Shown one piece after another: positions 1 to 7,999 of a stretch of 64,000 bases of DNA. The translations under genes were made by a program, and so were the position numbers. This DNA comes from Actinocrispum wychmicini (lineage in GTDB: Bacteria; Actinomycetota; Actinomycetes; Mycobacteriales; Pseudonocardiaceae), in assembly GCF_004345645.1 (NCBI RefSeq), contig NZ_SLWS01000011.1:295255-359254 (forward strand), given 5' to 3'. The notes below the pieces were generated by a model, which searched no databases, had not been told where the DNA came from, and was given only the letters and a program-made list of their open reading frames with translations. The stretch's first letter is position 1. Each line of letters begins with the position of its first letter.

Positions 1-986
1 TTGCAGCCATTCGTGCCGCCCTGGCCCGCTACGACGTCACGACCAACATCTTCCGCCCGAACGGTGATGTCCTACCGGAACCAAACCTTGCCACCTTGGA
101 ACGCCTGGTGCGTTACGGCTGGATGGCCTTCCAAGCTGCCAACTACCAAGCGATTGGCGAACTACTGCCGAACCTCATCCGCGACGCCCAAGCGTCGGTC
201 TGGCAGCTGGACGGCGTACCGCAGACGACAGCCCGAACCTGGTTGGCCTGGACCTACCAACTGACGGCCGCAACGGCCTTCAAGCTGGGTGACGCGCAGC
301 TTGGCTGGATGGCCGCGGACCGCAGCATCCAGCTTGCCGAGCAAACCGAAGATCCGACGCTCATTGGGAGTGCGGCGCGGCGGGTGGCCTACGCCCTGAT
401 TGCCACCGGCCAAAGCGCCCAGGCCGTCCAGCTCGTACGGGCTGCCGCCGACCGCTTGTCGCCGCATCTCACAGCTAACGATCCAGCCTTTGTGTCCTGC
501 TACGGCATGTTGCTGCTCAAGGGCTCGATTGCAGCAGCCCGACTGCACCAAGCAGCAGAGGTCCGCGACTTGCAAGCCGAAGCCCTGACCGTTGCCGAAC
601 GGCTCGGGGTAGACCGCAACGAGAACTGGACGGCGTTTGGCGCTACCAACGTCCGGGTCCACAAAATAGCTGCGCTGGCCGACATGCAGGCTGGCGGCTT
701 GGTCATTGAAGCCGCCCAGGCCATCCCCTCCGGTGATCTGCTCCGGTTGCCACGTGAACGTCGGGCCAGTTACTTGCTGGACGTTACCCGCGGTTACTTG
801 CAATGGGGCAAACGTGACGCCGCCGCCGTCACCTTGCTGGATGCCGACCAACTGGCACCGGAAGAAGTCCGCTGTCGACAGTTGACGCGGCAGATTCTTG
901 CGGATTTGGTGCGCAGTTATCCGCGTGGACTGCATCCGCCAACTCCGCTTGCGAACATTGCCCGCGCTGTGGGAGTCGCGGTATGA
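1..986 (+). CDS. XRE-type regulator, C-terminal TPR part (5' end outside window)
   Basis: The frame is open from the left edge (first full codon at base 3), so the N-terminus is missing. The visible 327 residues are helical, alanine- and leucine-rich and TPR-like (for example AAIRAALARYD, AWTYQLTAATAFKLGD). This is the usual C-terminal ligand- or partner-sensing part of actinobacterial XRE/HTH regulators of about 400 residues; the HTH itself would lie upstream and is not seen. The stop overlaps the next start (ATGA, 983-986), so it is translationally coupled to the flavoprotein gene. GC is visibly lower than in most of the window. The regulator assignment is inferred from the TPR half and the neighbour. 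Confidence 0.7.
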   Translation, partial: AAIRAALARYDVTTNIFRPNGDVLPEPNLATLERLVRYGWMAFQAANYQAIGELLPNLIRDAQASVWQLDGVPQTTARTWLAWTYQLTAATAFKLGDAQLGWMAADRSIQLAEQTEDPTLIGSAARRVAYALIATGQSAQAVQLVRAAADRLSPHLTANDPAFVSCYGMLLLKGSIAAARLHQAAEVRDLQAEALTVAERLGVDRNENWTAFGATNVRVHKIAALADMQAGGLVIEAAQAIPSGDLLRLPRERRASYLLDVTRGYLQWGKRDAAAVTLLDADQLAPEEVRCRQLTRQILADLVRSYPRGLHPPTPLANIARAVGVAV

Positions 987-1540
987 CCGAAAATACGCCC
1001 GAACGCGTGCTGTACGTGATTACCTGCGCTACGCCAGCCGCTCGCAAAGTTGGCACGCTTGTTGACTTGGCCCAGCAGCGTGGCTGGACCGTCTGTGTTA
1101 TTGCCACGCCGCAAGCGCTGAAGTTCATTGATGCGGTCGCCTTGGAACAGCAAACCGGTTACCCAGTCCGATCGGAGTACAAAGACCCCGGCACGCCGGA
1201 CGTTTTGCCGCCGGCCAGTGCCATATTGGTTGGTGGGGCGAGTTTCAATACCTTGAACAAGTGGGCGGCCGGGATTGCCGATACCTTGGCCCTCGGGCTC
1301 CTGACCGAAGGCATTGGGCTGGGAATACCCTTGGTTGCCCTGCCTTTCTTGAATGCCGCCCAAGCCGCGCATCCGGCTTTTGGGCGCAGTGTCAAGGAAC
1401 TCCGGGAGGCTGACGTGCGGGTGCTCCTGGGGCCAGGCGGGTACGAGCCGCATGTGCCGCACCACGGCTCGAAGAACTTGGCGGATTATCCGTGGGGGGT
1501 GGGGTTGGCGGCGGTAGAACGGATTGCTGCTGACAGCTAG
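983..1540 (+). CDS. Small flavoprotein (HFCD/flavoprotein family)
   Basis: This 185-residue protein has the Rossmann-like fold of FMN-binding HFCD proteins, the family that includes phosphopantothenoylcysteine decarboxylase. It shows an N-terminal beta strand (VLYVITCA), a glycine-rich ILVGGASFNTLNKWAAGIAD segment with the Asn-rich flavin contact, and PLVALPFLN. It is single-domain, without the CoaB ligase part, so it is not the housekeeping CoaBC. It is coupled to the upstream TPR regulator by a 4-base overlap; such pairs recur in Pseudonocardiaceae and Streptomyces. The substrate is unknown. No membrane segment or signal peptide is visible. Confidence 0.75.
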   Translation: MTENTPERVLYVITCATPAARKVGTLVDLAQQRGWTVCVIATPQALKFIDAVALEQQTGYPVRSEYKDPGTPDVLPPASAILVGGASFNTLNKWAAGIADTLALGLLTEGIGLGIPLVALPFLNAAQAAHPAFGRSVKELREADVRVLLGPGGYEPHVPHHGSKNLADYPWGVGLAAVERIAADS

Positions 1541-1573
1541 TTGGAAACAGTCAGCTCGGCGGTGTGTAGATTG

Positions 1574-2074
1574 TTAGGCCCCGAGAAGAAAAGTTGCACT
1601 CCGGCGTGCCCCGTCAGGCAGAGCAAGGATATCTAGGCGATCAACTGCGAGGACTTTCACAGCGCGAACGGCAACGTCGAGTGCCTCTTGGCAAAGTGGA
1701 TATTCATCGGGCTCCAGCGTGCGCTCTAGGTCATCCTGTCCCGCAGGTATCTGTTCAGCGCCCACCGCGCGTTCCGCAAAGTTCTGGCGGGGATCTCTCC
1801 TGACTTGATCGAGCCGAGTAAGAACAAAACTCACAACGTCCTTGACTGAAGTATCACCAAGGTTGTCAGGTATCTGATCTCGAAACTGGGCGAGTTCCGC
1901 AAGAATAGCAGCCTGCTCGGCGCTGAGTTGAGTTTCGCCTGAGATCAACGAGGGAATGGAGTCGAGATCATTGCCAAGCAGGTAGGCGAGTAGCCTCGCG
2001 CCAATATCTTCTTCGAGCCAGGCCAAAATGGACCGATCAAACTCGGCACTCGTAGTTTCTGCTTCGTCGGTCAT
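1574..2074 (-). CDS. Hypothetical acidic protein
   Basis: This is a 166-residue acidic protein read from the ATG at 2072-2074 (MTDEAETTSAEF). A longer frame reaches 2125 but adds a basic, unlikely N-terminus. I do not recognise a family. It is mostly helical; residues about 20-60 (LEEDIGARLLAYLLGNDLDS, then a short segment ending AAILAELAQF) have the spacing of a compact HTH-like or antitoxin-like domain, but this is only a resemblance. It lies in the lower-GC left end between the flavoprotein gene and another orphan gene on the same strand. No signal peptide, membrane segment or catalytic motif is seen. Confidence 0.5.
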   Translation of the reverse strand: MTDEAETTSAEFDRSILAWLEEDIGARLLAYLLGNDLDSIPSLISGETQLSAEQAAILAELAQFRDQIPDNLGDTSVKDVVSFVLTRLDQVRRDPRQNFAERAVGAEQIPAGQDDLERTLEPDEYPLCQEALDVAVRAVKVLAVDRLDILALPDGARRSATFLLGA

Positions 2075-2225
2075 TGGCGTGCATCCCCTTGAATATAACT
2101 GCCTGCTACGAGCACATCGTCTCACGGGAAGTTTGCTTAGCTCGGAACGACGCGCCGGTGGGAGAAGCTTTCTGTACTGGTGGTAAGGTAATGAGCACCA
2201 AAGCCGCGCCGGCAGACGAATCCCT

Positions 2226-2981
2226 CTACATACTCGCCGCCGTACTCGACGGAAACGCCGCCAGATTTGCCCAGTCCTCTATTGCCGCTGAAAGCATCTT
2301 CTTGACGCGCGTCTTGGTCTCGGTCAATGCCAGTTCGATGAAGCATTGGCATCGACTGAGGTCTCGACCGTCAGCCAGGCACAGCAGAATGCCCGTGACC
2401 TGAACGCCCCGAGCCACTGCCACCAGCTTGGCATCCCAGGGCAACGGGAGGCGCGCGGCGAGTTCCTGGACGAGTTTCTGCTCAACCTTGCCTGCTCCCA
2501 GACGTGACATGATCCATTTCACGAGCGAACCCAAGAGATTGTGAAGTTTCTGCTTGCCCGACAGGATGGAGTTCGCGAGATCAGCGAGTACCTTGCAATG
2601 CTTGGTCCGTCGACTGCCAAACAGTGCCCGCCAGGTTTCCTTGGTGACGTAGTTCGTTGCGCGGCTCGCAACTGTCTCCTGCCAGCCGTCGGTCAGGATC
2701 TCGCGGCACAGCTCGGTGGCCTCGTCGATGCGCTTCTGCCGCCGTCGCGCCTGCGCGGCTTCCCGTGTCGAGTGAGCCGACGTCGGCCGTGTCGGAGCCG
2801 TGCTGTGTTGCCGCCCCATCGCGCGGGTCGACGTCGTTGTCGATCTCTTCTGCCGTTGCGCCTTGGGATGCCGCGGGCCGGCTTCGGGTTGCCCTCTGTG
2901 GAGTTGACAGCGTTGCCCAGCTTTGGCCACGCGGTTCTGACAGAGTGTGTTGGTCTTGGTGCGGGCGCGGCAACGAGGCAT
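2226..2981 (-). CDS. Hypothetical basic protein with N-terminal Cys/His zinc motif
   Basis: This 251-residue basic protein starts at the ATG 2979-2981. The N-terminus has C-x5-T-x2-LC-x-NR followed by G-x-RC-x2-HRG, a small Cys3-His cluster like the zinc knuckles that open many phage- and island-encoded actinobacterial proteins. A Lys/Arg/Thr/Ser-rich linker follows (residues about 35-85), then a helical C-terminal domain with ITDGW-type and CREILTDGWQE segments. I recognise no enzymatic motif. Nucleic-acid binding is a guess from charge and the putative zinc site. Base composition is lower in GC than the neighbours to the right, consistent with acquisition. Confidence 0.5.
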   Translation of the reverse strand: MPRCRARTKTNTLCQNRVAKAGQRCQLHRGQPEAGPRHPKAQRQKRSTTTSTRAMGRQHSTAPTRPTSAHSTREAAQARRRQKRIDEATELCREILTDGWQETVASRATNYVTKETWRALFGSRRTKHCKVLADLANSILSGKQKLHNLLGSLVKWIMSRLGAGKVEQKLVQELAARLPLPWDAKLVAVARGVQVTGILLCLADGRDLSRCQCFIELALTETKTRVKKMLSAAIEDWANLAAFPSSTAASM

Positions 2982-3372
2982 CTGTTGAGTGTCAAACAGC
3001 AGGGAGATCGACAGCATCCGCTATCCAGGTGCGTTGGACAAAAGATCTTTTTGACACGCCCACGGGCAGGCGACTGCAGGACAGCCCGTTTACGGCGAGC
3101 ACCACCACACGTCGCGAACTGTGGTGAAGTCATTTCTCTGCCTCAACTCGGTCGCTGATGTAGGTGGTCAAATCGCGCTCGCTTAGGATGCTCGCAGGAG
3201 ACGCCGGCGAATCGGCACCGCAGGAACAGGAGCTACGCATGGGCAACCATGAGCGTCACAAAGCCCAGGTTCGCCATTATGTTGAGTCGATAGTTGGTAA
3301 TTGTTCGCTGATGGTGAGGGTGGGCAATTGTTTTCGGTTCGCTCGCCTGTGTGGGAGCTTTGTTCGGAATTT
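2982..3372. other. Non-coding gap of about 390 bp
   Basis: I see no convincing gene here. Frames on both strands are short and lack actinobacterial codon bias. One 45-codon frame from 3240 has a purine-rich AGGAACAGGAG upstream but no recognisable product. The right part is comparatively AT-rich (repeated ATTGTT), and the segment probably holds the promoter of the leftward hypothetical gene. No repeat, tRNA or att-like sequence was recognised. Confidence 0.4.
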
Positions 3373-4029
3373 TTAGCTGAGGAGGGTGTAGTTCAGGTCT
3401 TCGCAGATTCGGCCTAGGGGGAGGTCCAGGCCTGGGTGGTCCAGGGGGAGGAGCATGTCCGGGGCCGGGGGGATCGCTGTTCCTGATGGGGGATCGAAGA
3501 GGCAGATCGCTGGTTCTCCGCCGTCCATTGAGGACCTGTACCAGACTCCGTCGAGGTCTGGGTGGGCCGAGCGGATGGCGCGGGCCCAGGTTTGGGTGAC
3601 TGCTTTGGCTCCGCTGCTGATTTCTTGGGAGGCGCCTGCTCTGGTGGGCCAGAGGCCGGCCAGGTCGAGGAGACGGAGGGTGCGTTGGGGGCGGAAGACC
3701 ACGAGGTGGGGACGGCGGGTTGTTCTGTCCACTATGGAGGTGGACTGGAAGACTTCGGCGATGCTGGTGCGCACCGAGAGGCCGAAGTACAGCACGCCGT
3801 TGCCGGGGCTGTCCGCCGGCCGTCCTTCCGGACCGGGTGGGTGTGGGTCGAACCGGCCGTGGGGGAGGGGGCCGGTGTAGCGGAAGGAGTTCCAGCGTTG
3901 TCTGTGGGCGCCGCCCGCTGCGAAGACGCGGACAAGACGGGTGGCTGTGTGCACGGCGACGATGTCCTCGTCGATCCGCAGCAGCGATTTCAGCGCAGCC
4001 GGGGGCGGCGGCTGGGGTAGCCGGGACAT
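3373..4029 (-). CDS. RES-domain toxin
   Basis: This 218-residue protein has the RES-domain pattern: an N-terminal strand with RLVRVF, the core GVLYFGLSVRTSIAEVFQ, LLDLAGLWP, and the WYRSSMDGG segment near the C-terminus. RES toxins (the MbcT/ParT-like family) degrade NAD+ or ADP-ribosylate targets and arrest growth when not neutralised. Length and motif order fit. The gene lies 34 bp downstream of an HTH gene on the same strand, the standard antitoxin-toxin order. The motifs are read directly; enzymatic activity is inferred from the family. Confidence 0.85.
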   Translation of the reverse strand: MSRLPQPPPPAALKSLLRIDEDIVAVHTATRLVRVFAAGGAHRQRWNSFRYTGPLPHGRFDPHPPGPEGRPADSPGNGVLYFGLSVRTSIAEVFQSTSIVDRTTRRPHLVVFRPQRTLRLLDLAGLWPTRAGASQEISSGAKAVTQTWARAIRSAHPDLDGVWYRSSMDGGEPAICLFDPPSGTAIPPAPDMLLPLDHPGLDLPLGRICEDLNYTLLS

Positions 4030-4063
4030 ACGTTGAGACTTAGCGTGTCGTCCGATCTCTGTG

Positions 4064-4648
4064 TTACGCGGGGGTGCCTAGGACGGCCGCGAGCGCGGCG
4101 ACCCGGTCCGGGTCTCCGCCGGCGAGCAGCCACTGGCGTGGGGTGCCGGGGGCGCCGCCGATCTGCAGGTCTTCTTGCGGGGTGGTCATGAACGCGGCCA
4201 CCACCAGCGGCGGCTGGTCGTTGGGCAGGGCGGCCAGGACGATCTCCAGGCCGGGCAGCACGCCGGAGCCGGTGAACTGCCAGGCCGGCAGCCGCCAGCC
4301 ACCGCGGTCCTTCCAGCCCACCAGTCGGCCGGCGGCGAGGCGGTGCCGGACACGGCTGGTGTCCACCTTGAGCGTGTCAGCCGCGTCGGACACGGTCAGT
4401 GCCGAGTCCCGCAGCACCGCCTGCGCGGCCACGGCACGGGCCCGTGAGTCCGGTTCGTGGGGCTGGCGGGGGCGCAGGTCAAGGCCCACTTCGGTGAGCG
4501 TCTCCCGCTGGTCGGCGGAGAAGTACTCGGCCGGGTTGGGGTTCGGCGGGGACAGCCGTCTGGCCGCGTCCTCCACCAGGCCGAGGAACTCGTCCGGGCT
4601 GGATCGAAGGCCCGCTTTGGCCAGAACCGTCTCCAACGCGATGCTCAT
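4064..4648 (-). CDS. Antitoxin of the RES pair (HTH/DNA-binding)
   Basis: This 194-residue protein starts at the ATG 4646-4648 (MSIALETVLAK). Residues about 70-110 contain an excisionase/HTH-like segment (LTVSDAADTLKVDTSRVRHR, then GWKDRGGWRLPAWQF). The C-terminal part (PRQWLLAGGDPDRVAALAA) resembles the toxin-clamping end of antitoxins paired with RES toxins. It precedes the RES gene by 34 bp, so it would be made first and would neutralise and autoregulate. Two inverted repeats upstream (4689-4702 and 4719-4741) are possible operators. It is less similar to the classical Xre/MbcA antitoxins than the toxin is to MbcT. Confidence 0.75.
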   Translation of the reverse strand: MSIALETVLAKAGLRSSPDEFLGLVEDAARRLSPPNPNPAEYFSADQRETLTEVGLDLRPRQPHEPDSRARAVAAQAVLRDSALTVSDAADTLKVDTSRVRHRLAAGRLVGWKDRGGWRLPAWQFTGSGVLPGLEIVLAALPNDQPPLVVAAFMTTPQEDLQIGGAPGTPRQWLLAGGDPDRVAALAAVLGTPA

Positions 4649-4675
4649 TCGCCTAGAGTAGCGCGCGTGTGCGGG

Positions 4676-4741
4676 TTCGTGCGCCTTTGTGAATGTTTTC
4701 ACGAAAAAGACTACAAATCGCACATAGTCCAACACTGTGCG
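4676..4741. promoter_or_regulatory. Inverted repeats in divergent promoter region of the RES module
   Basis: The 129-bp gap between the antitoxin gene and the rightward gene at 4778 is AT-richer than its surroundings. It holds GTGAA-N4-TTCAC (4689-4702), flanked by TTCGTG/CACGAA (4676-4681, 4700-4705), and CGCACA-N11-TGTGCG (4719-4741). Autoregulation by the antitoxin at one of these is an inference from type II toxin-antitoxin behaviour. Confidence 0.4.
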
Positions 4742-4777
4742 TACAGGCCTCACCCACTATGCCCGCCGAAGTACGGT

Positions 4778-5347
4778 ATGTCCATGCTCATCAGGGTCGA
4801 CGTGCTCGAGCGGATCCAGCGGGGCGAGGTGACGCTCGCGTTCCGCAGATGGCGCAAACCCACGGTCCGTGCTGGTGGGACTCTACGAACGCTGGTCGGC
4901 GTGCTCGCGATCGACGCGGTCGACCGAATCGACCCGGACGCCGTCACCGCCGACGAGGCCATGCGTGCCGGGTACCCCGATCTCGCGGCGCTCAAAGCCA
5001 CGCTGTCCACCCGCGACGGCGACGTCTACCGGATCGCGCTCCGCTTTGTCGGCGAGGACCCGCGGATCTCCCTGCGCTCGTCGGTCCCGTCCGACGACGA
5101 GATGGAAGAGATCCGCGCCAGACTGCGCCAAATGGACGAACGCAGTCCCCATGGTCCGTGGACCCGACAGGTTCTCCACATGATCGCGGCCAAGCCCGGT
5201 GCGCGCGCCTCAGACCTCGCGGCCGAGCTCGGCCGGGAGACGCGGACGTTCAAAGCGGACGTTCGCAAGCTCAAGGAACTGGGCCTGACCGAAAGCCTGC
5301 AGATCGGATACCAGCTGTCCGCACGCGGCCATGCGGTCGTCAGCTGA
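4778..5347 (+). CDS. Hypothetical protein, ASCH-like N-terminus and winged-helix C-terminus
   Basis: This 189-residue protein starts at ATG 4778 (MSMLIRVDVLERIQRGEVTL), with a second ATG two codons on. The N-terminal half (MLIR...IQRGEVTLAFRRWRKP...ID) resembles ASCH/PUA-like RNA-binding domains. The C-terminal 70 residues (QVLHMIAAKPGARASDLAAE, then KADVRKLKELGLTESL) form a winged-helix-like module. The architecture suggests nucleic-acid binding; I know no characterised member. It is divergent from the toxin-antitoxin pair and ends 46 bp before the sugar-operon promoter, so it is probably monocistronic. Confidence 0.6.
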   Translation: MSMLIRVDVLERIQRGEVTLAFRRWRKPTVRAGGTLRTLVGVLAIDAVDRIDPDAVTADEAMRAGYPDLAALKATLSTRDGDVYRIALRFVGEDPRISLRSSVPSDDEMEEIRARLRQMDERSPHGPWTRQVLHMIAAKPGARASDLAAELGRETRTFKADVRKLKELGLTESLQIGYQLSARGHAVVS

Positions 5348-5393
5348 CGGCGGAGACAGATAACAACCGATCAGTCATTCATCGCGTCGAACC

Positions 5394-5440
5394 TTGACAT
5401 GTGCGCGCGGCCGACCCTAGCGTCTCGGGTAATCGTTTAC
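5394..5440 (+). promoter_or_regulatory. Promoter plus LacI-type operator of the sugar importer operon
   Basis: A consensus -35 TTGACA (5394-5399), an 18-nt spacer and -10 TAGCGT (5418-5423) are followed after 5 nt by the operator core GTAATCGTTTAC (5429-5440), an imperfect palindrome centred on CG as is typical for LacI-family repressors. The same -10 and the same 5-nt gap to a near-identical operator occur at 12780-12827, in front of the isomerase gene and next to the lacI-type gene. The arrangement predicts repression by occlusion at the transcription start. Confidence 0.8.
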
Positions 5441-5463
5441 TGAAGCCGGTCGGCGAGGTGCGG

Positions 5464-6984
5464 ATGGACAGTGTCGTCCTGGTGGAGTTGGCCGCGATCA
5501 GCAAGTCCTACGGAGGGGTCAGGGCGTGCCGGAACGTTGACTTCGCCGTACGGGCGGGCGAGGTGCACGCGCTGCTCGGCGAGAACGGCGCGGGCAAGTC
5601 GACCCTGATGCGGGTGCTGTCCGGCGACCTCGCCGACTACGAGGGCACTGTCACGGTCGACGGCCAACCGGTCCGGTTCCACGGACCGGCCGACGCCCAA
5701 CGCGCCGGCATCGCCATGATCCACCAGGAGCTCGACCTGGTCCCCGGCCTCTCGGTGGCGGACAACATCTTCCTCGGCCGCGAGCCACGCACCCGGCTGC
5801 GCACCCTGGACCGCCGCGCCATGCTCAGGGAGACGCGGAACCTGTTGCGCCGCACCGGAATCGACCTGGATCCCCGGCGGCCGGTCGGTGACCTGCGGAC
5901 CGGTGAGCAGCAACTGGTCAGCATCGCCAAAGCGCTGTCGCTCGACGCCAAGGTCCTGATCATGGACGAGCCCACGTCGGCGCTGTCGGTGGCCGAGGTG
6001 GACCGGATGTTCACGGTGATCACCGAGCTCAGGCGGGCCGGCGCCGGGATCGTCTACATCTCCCACCGGATGGACGAGATCGGCCGGATCGCCGACCGCG
6101 CGACGGTCTTGCGCAACGGGTCCGTGGTGGCCCAGTTCGACGCCAGGGAGATGACCGCCGAGGGGGCCGCCGAGGCCATGATCGGCCGGCCGGTGCAGAC
6201 CATGTTCGCGCACGACCCGGCCGCCCAGGGCGCCACCCTGCTCGAGGTCGACGGCCTGGTGGTGCCCCGGCACCGGTCCGGCCGCCGCGACCCGGCCGGG
6301 ATCAGCCTGACCGTCCGGCACGGCGAGATCGTCGGGCTGGCCGGCCTGCTCGGATCGGGCCGTACGGAGCTGTTGGAGACGCTGTTCGGCGCGGGCGGCT
6401 CGTGGCGTGGGTCGATCCGCCTCGACGGGAAACCGATCCGGCCCCGCAGCCCCCGGCACGCGGTCCGGCTCGGCCTGGCGTTCGTTCCCGAGGACCGCCG
6501 GATCTCCGGGCTCGCGCTCGACCACTCGGTGCTGGCCAACACCGTTCTGTCGATTGTGGACAGAATCGCGCGGTTCGGGGTGGTCTCCCGGCGCCAGGAG
6601 ATGTCCGAGACCACGCGGATGGTGCACGACCTGCGGGTGAAGCTCGGCTCGGTGCGTGACCCGGTCAGCGCCCTGTCCGGCGGGAACCAGCAGAAGGTCG
6701 TGTTCGGCCGGATGCTGCTGACCGAGCCGAGCCTGTTGCTGCTCGACGAACCCACGCGCGGGGTGGACGTCGGCGCGAAGGCCGAGATCTACCAGCTGCT
6801 CGGCCGGCTCGCCGAGGGCGGCATGGGGGTGCTGCTGGCGTCCTCGGAACTGGCCGAGCTGGTGGGGGTCTGCGACCGGGTGATCGTCCTGCGCGGCGGC
6901 CAGAACGTGGCCGAGCTGCCGACCGCGCACGCCGGGGAAGCGGAGTTGCTGGCCGCGTCGATGGGAGAGGTGGTTCCGCTGTGA
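5464..6984 (+). CDS. Sugar ABC transporter, duplicated ATP-binding subunit (RbsA type)
   Basis: At 506 residues this is the usual length of RbsA/XylG/AraG-type subunits with two fused ATPase domains. The first has Walker A GENGAGKST (39-47) and Walker B MDEPTSAL; the second has the LSGGNQQKVVFGRML signature and LLDEPTRGVD. It energises pentose/ribose-type import at the inner face of the membrane. I chose ATG 5464, preceded by GAGGTG. An upstream GTG at 5401 would put the -10 and operator inside the gene. Its stop overlaps the permease start. Regulation is by the LacI-type operator just upstream. Confidence 0.92.
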   Translation: MDSVVLVELAAISKSYGGVRACRNVDFAVRAGEVHALLGENGAGKSTLMRVLSGDLADYEGTVTVDGQPVRFHGPADAQRAGIAMIHQELDLVPGLSVADNIFLGREPRTRLRTLDRRAMLRETRNLLRRTGIDLDPRRPVGDLRTGEQQLVSIAKALSLDAKVLIMDEPTSALSVAEVDRMFTVITELRRAGAGIVYISHRMDEIGRIADRATVLRNGSVVAQFDAREMTAEGAAEAMIGRPVQTMFAHDPAAQGATLLEVDGLVVPRHRSGRRDPAGISLTVRHGEIVGLAGLLGSGRTELLETLFGAGGSWRGSIRLDGKPIRPRSPRHAVRLGLAFVPEDRRISGLALDHSVLANTVLSIVDRIARFGVVSRRQEMSETTRMVHDLRVKLGSVRDPVSALSGGNQQKVVFGRMLLTEPSLLLLDEPTRGVDVGAKAEIYQLLGRLAEGGMGVLLASSELAELVGVCDRVIVLRGGQNVAELPTAHAGEAELLAASMGEVVPL

Positions 6985-7988
6985 CAGCTGAGGTGGTAGG
7001 CGTCCGCCGGCACACCATCCGGACCACGGTCTTCCGCTTCCAGAGCCTGTTCGGGCTGGTGGCGGTGTTCGTGGCGGCGATCCTGTTCTCGCCGAGCCGC
7101 AACGGCGAACTCGTCTTCCTCTCCAGCGGCAACCTGTTCAACGTCGTCCGCGCCATCTCCGAGAAGGGGATCATCGCGGTCGGCATGACGTTCGTGATTC
7201 TCATCGGCGGCATCGACCTGTCGGTCGGCGCGGTCCTCGGGCTCACCGCGGTCGCGTCGGCCGACCTGATGGTGAACAACGACTGGGGTGTCGTGCCCAC
7301 GGTCCTGCTGGTGCTGGTCGTGGGCCTGGTTTTCGGCCTGCTGCAAGGTGTCGCGTCCACCGCGTTCCGGATCCAGGCGTTCATCGTCACCCTCGCCGGC
7401 CTGCAGATCGCGCGCGGCCTGGCCCGGATCTGGTCCGGCGGGCAGGGCATCGCCATCTCGTACGGCACCGACCCCGGCGAGGCCCCGGTCGCGTTCTCGC
7501 TGCTGGGCGAGCGGACGTTCAACGGCCTGGTCCCGATTCCTGCGCTGATCTTCGTCGTCATCGCGGTGTTGGCGACGTTGTTCCTGCGGAGCAGCGCCTT
7601 CTCCAGACACGTGTACGCCATTGGCGGCAACGAGAAGGCCGCGCGCCTGTCCGGTATCCCGGTGACCAAGGTCAAGATCATCGTCTTCGGGATCTGCGGA
7701 CTGCTGACCGCGCTGGCCGGGATCATCCACGCCGGGCAGCTCAACCAGGGCAGCCCCAACGACGGCCTCGGCTACGAGCTGGACGCCATCGCGGCGGTGG
7801 TGATCGGCGGCACGAGCCTGGCCGGCGGCCGGGGATCGGTCGGCGGCACGGTCGCCGGCGCCCTGCTCATCGGGGTGCTGAACAACATCCTGTCCCTCAA
7901 CGGGGTCAACAGCGACATCCAGTTGCTCATCACGGGATTCGTCATCGTGGTCGTGGCCGGGCTGCAACGGCTCCGGCCGGCGGCCTGA
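6981..7988 (+). CDS. Sugar ABC transporter permease (RbsC type)
   Basis: This 335-residue membrane protein has eight to ten hydrophobic segments. It carries the family marks GMTFVILIGGIDLSVGAVLG near the N-terminus, the YAIGGNEKAARLSGI cytoplasmic loop and a C-terminal GTSLAGGRGSVGGTVAGALL. GTG start at 6981 overlaps the stop of the ATPase gene. It forms the membrane channel of the importer with the RbsA-type ATPase; family members carry ribose, xylose, arabinose and related monosaccharides. The lipoprotein gene follows after 11 bp in the same operon. Confidence 0.92.
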   Translation: MTAEVVGVRRHTIRTTVFRFQSLFGLVAVFVAAILFSPSRNGELVFLSSGNLFNVVRAISEKGIIAVGMTFVILIGGIDLSVGAVLGLTAVASADLMVNNDWGVVPTVLLVLVVGLVFGLLQGVASTAFRIQAFIVTLAGLQIARGLARIWSGGQGIAISYGTDPGEAPVAFSLLGERTFNGLVPIPALIFVVIAVLATLFLRSSAFSRHVYAIGGNEKAARLSGIPVTKVKIIVFGICGLLTALAGIIHAGQLNQGSPNDGLGYELDAIAAVVIGGTSLAGGRGSVGGTVAGALLIGVLNNILSLNGVNSDIQLLITGFVIVVVAGLQRLRPAA

Positions 7989-7999
7989 CTGGAGGGAAC

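Noticed and set aside
3164..3376. 70-codon frame in the left-end gap
   Set aside because: Low codon bias, no recognisable product, overlaps the likely regulatory gap.
5401..5463. GTG 5401 as start of the RbsA-type ATPase gene
   Set aside because: It would place the -10 and LacI operator inside the gene and has no ribosome-binding site; ATG 5464 is preceded by GAGGTG.
5437..6930. 497-codon frame antisense to the ABC ATPase gene
   Set aside because: Product is Arg/His/Gly/Pro-rich low-complexity typical of antisense GC-rich DNA; the sense strand carries perfect ATPase motifs.
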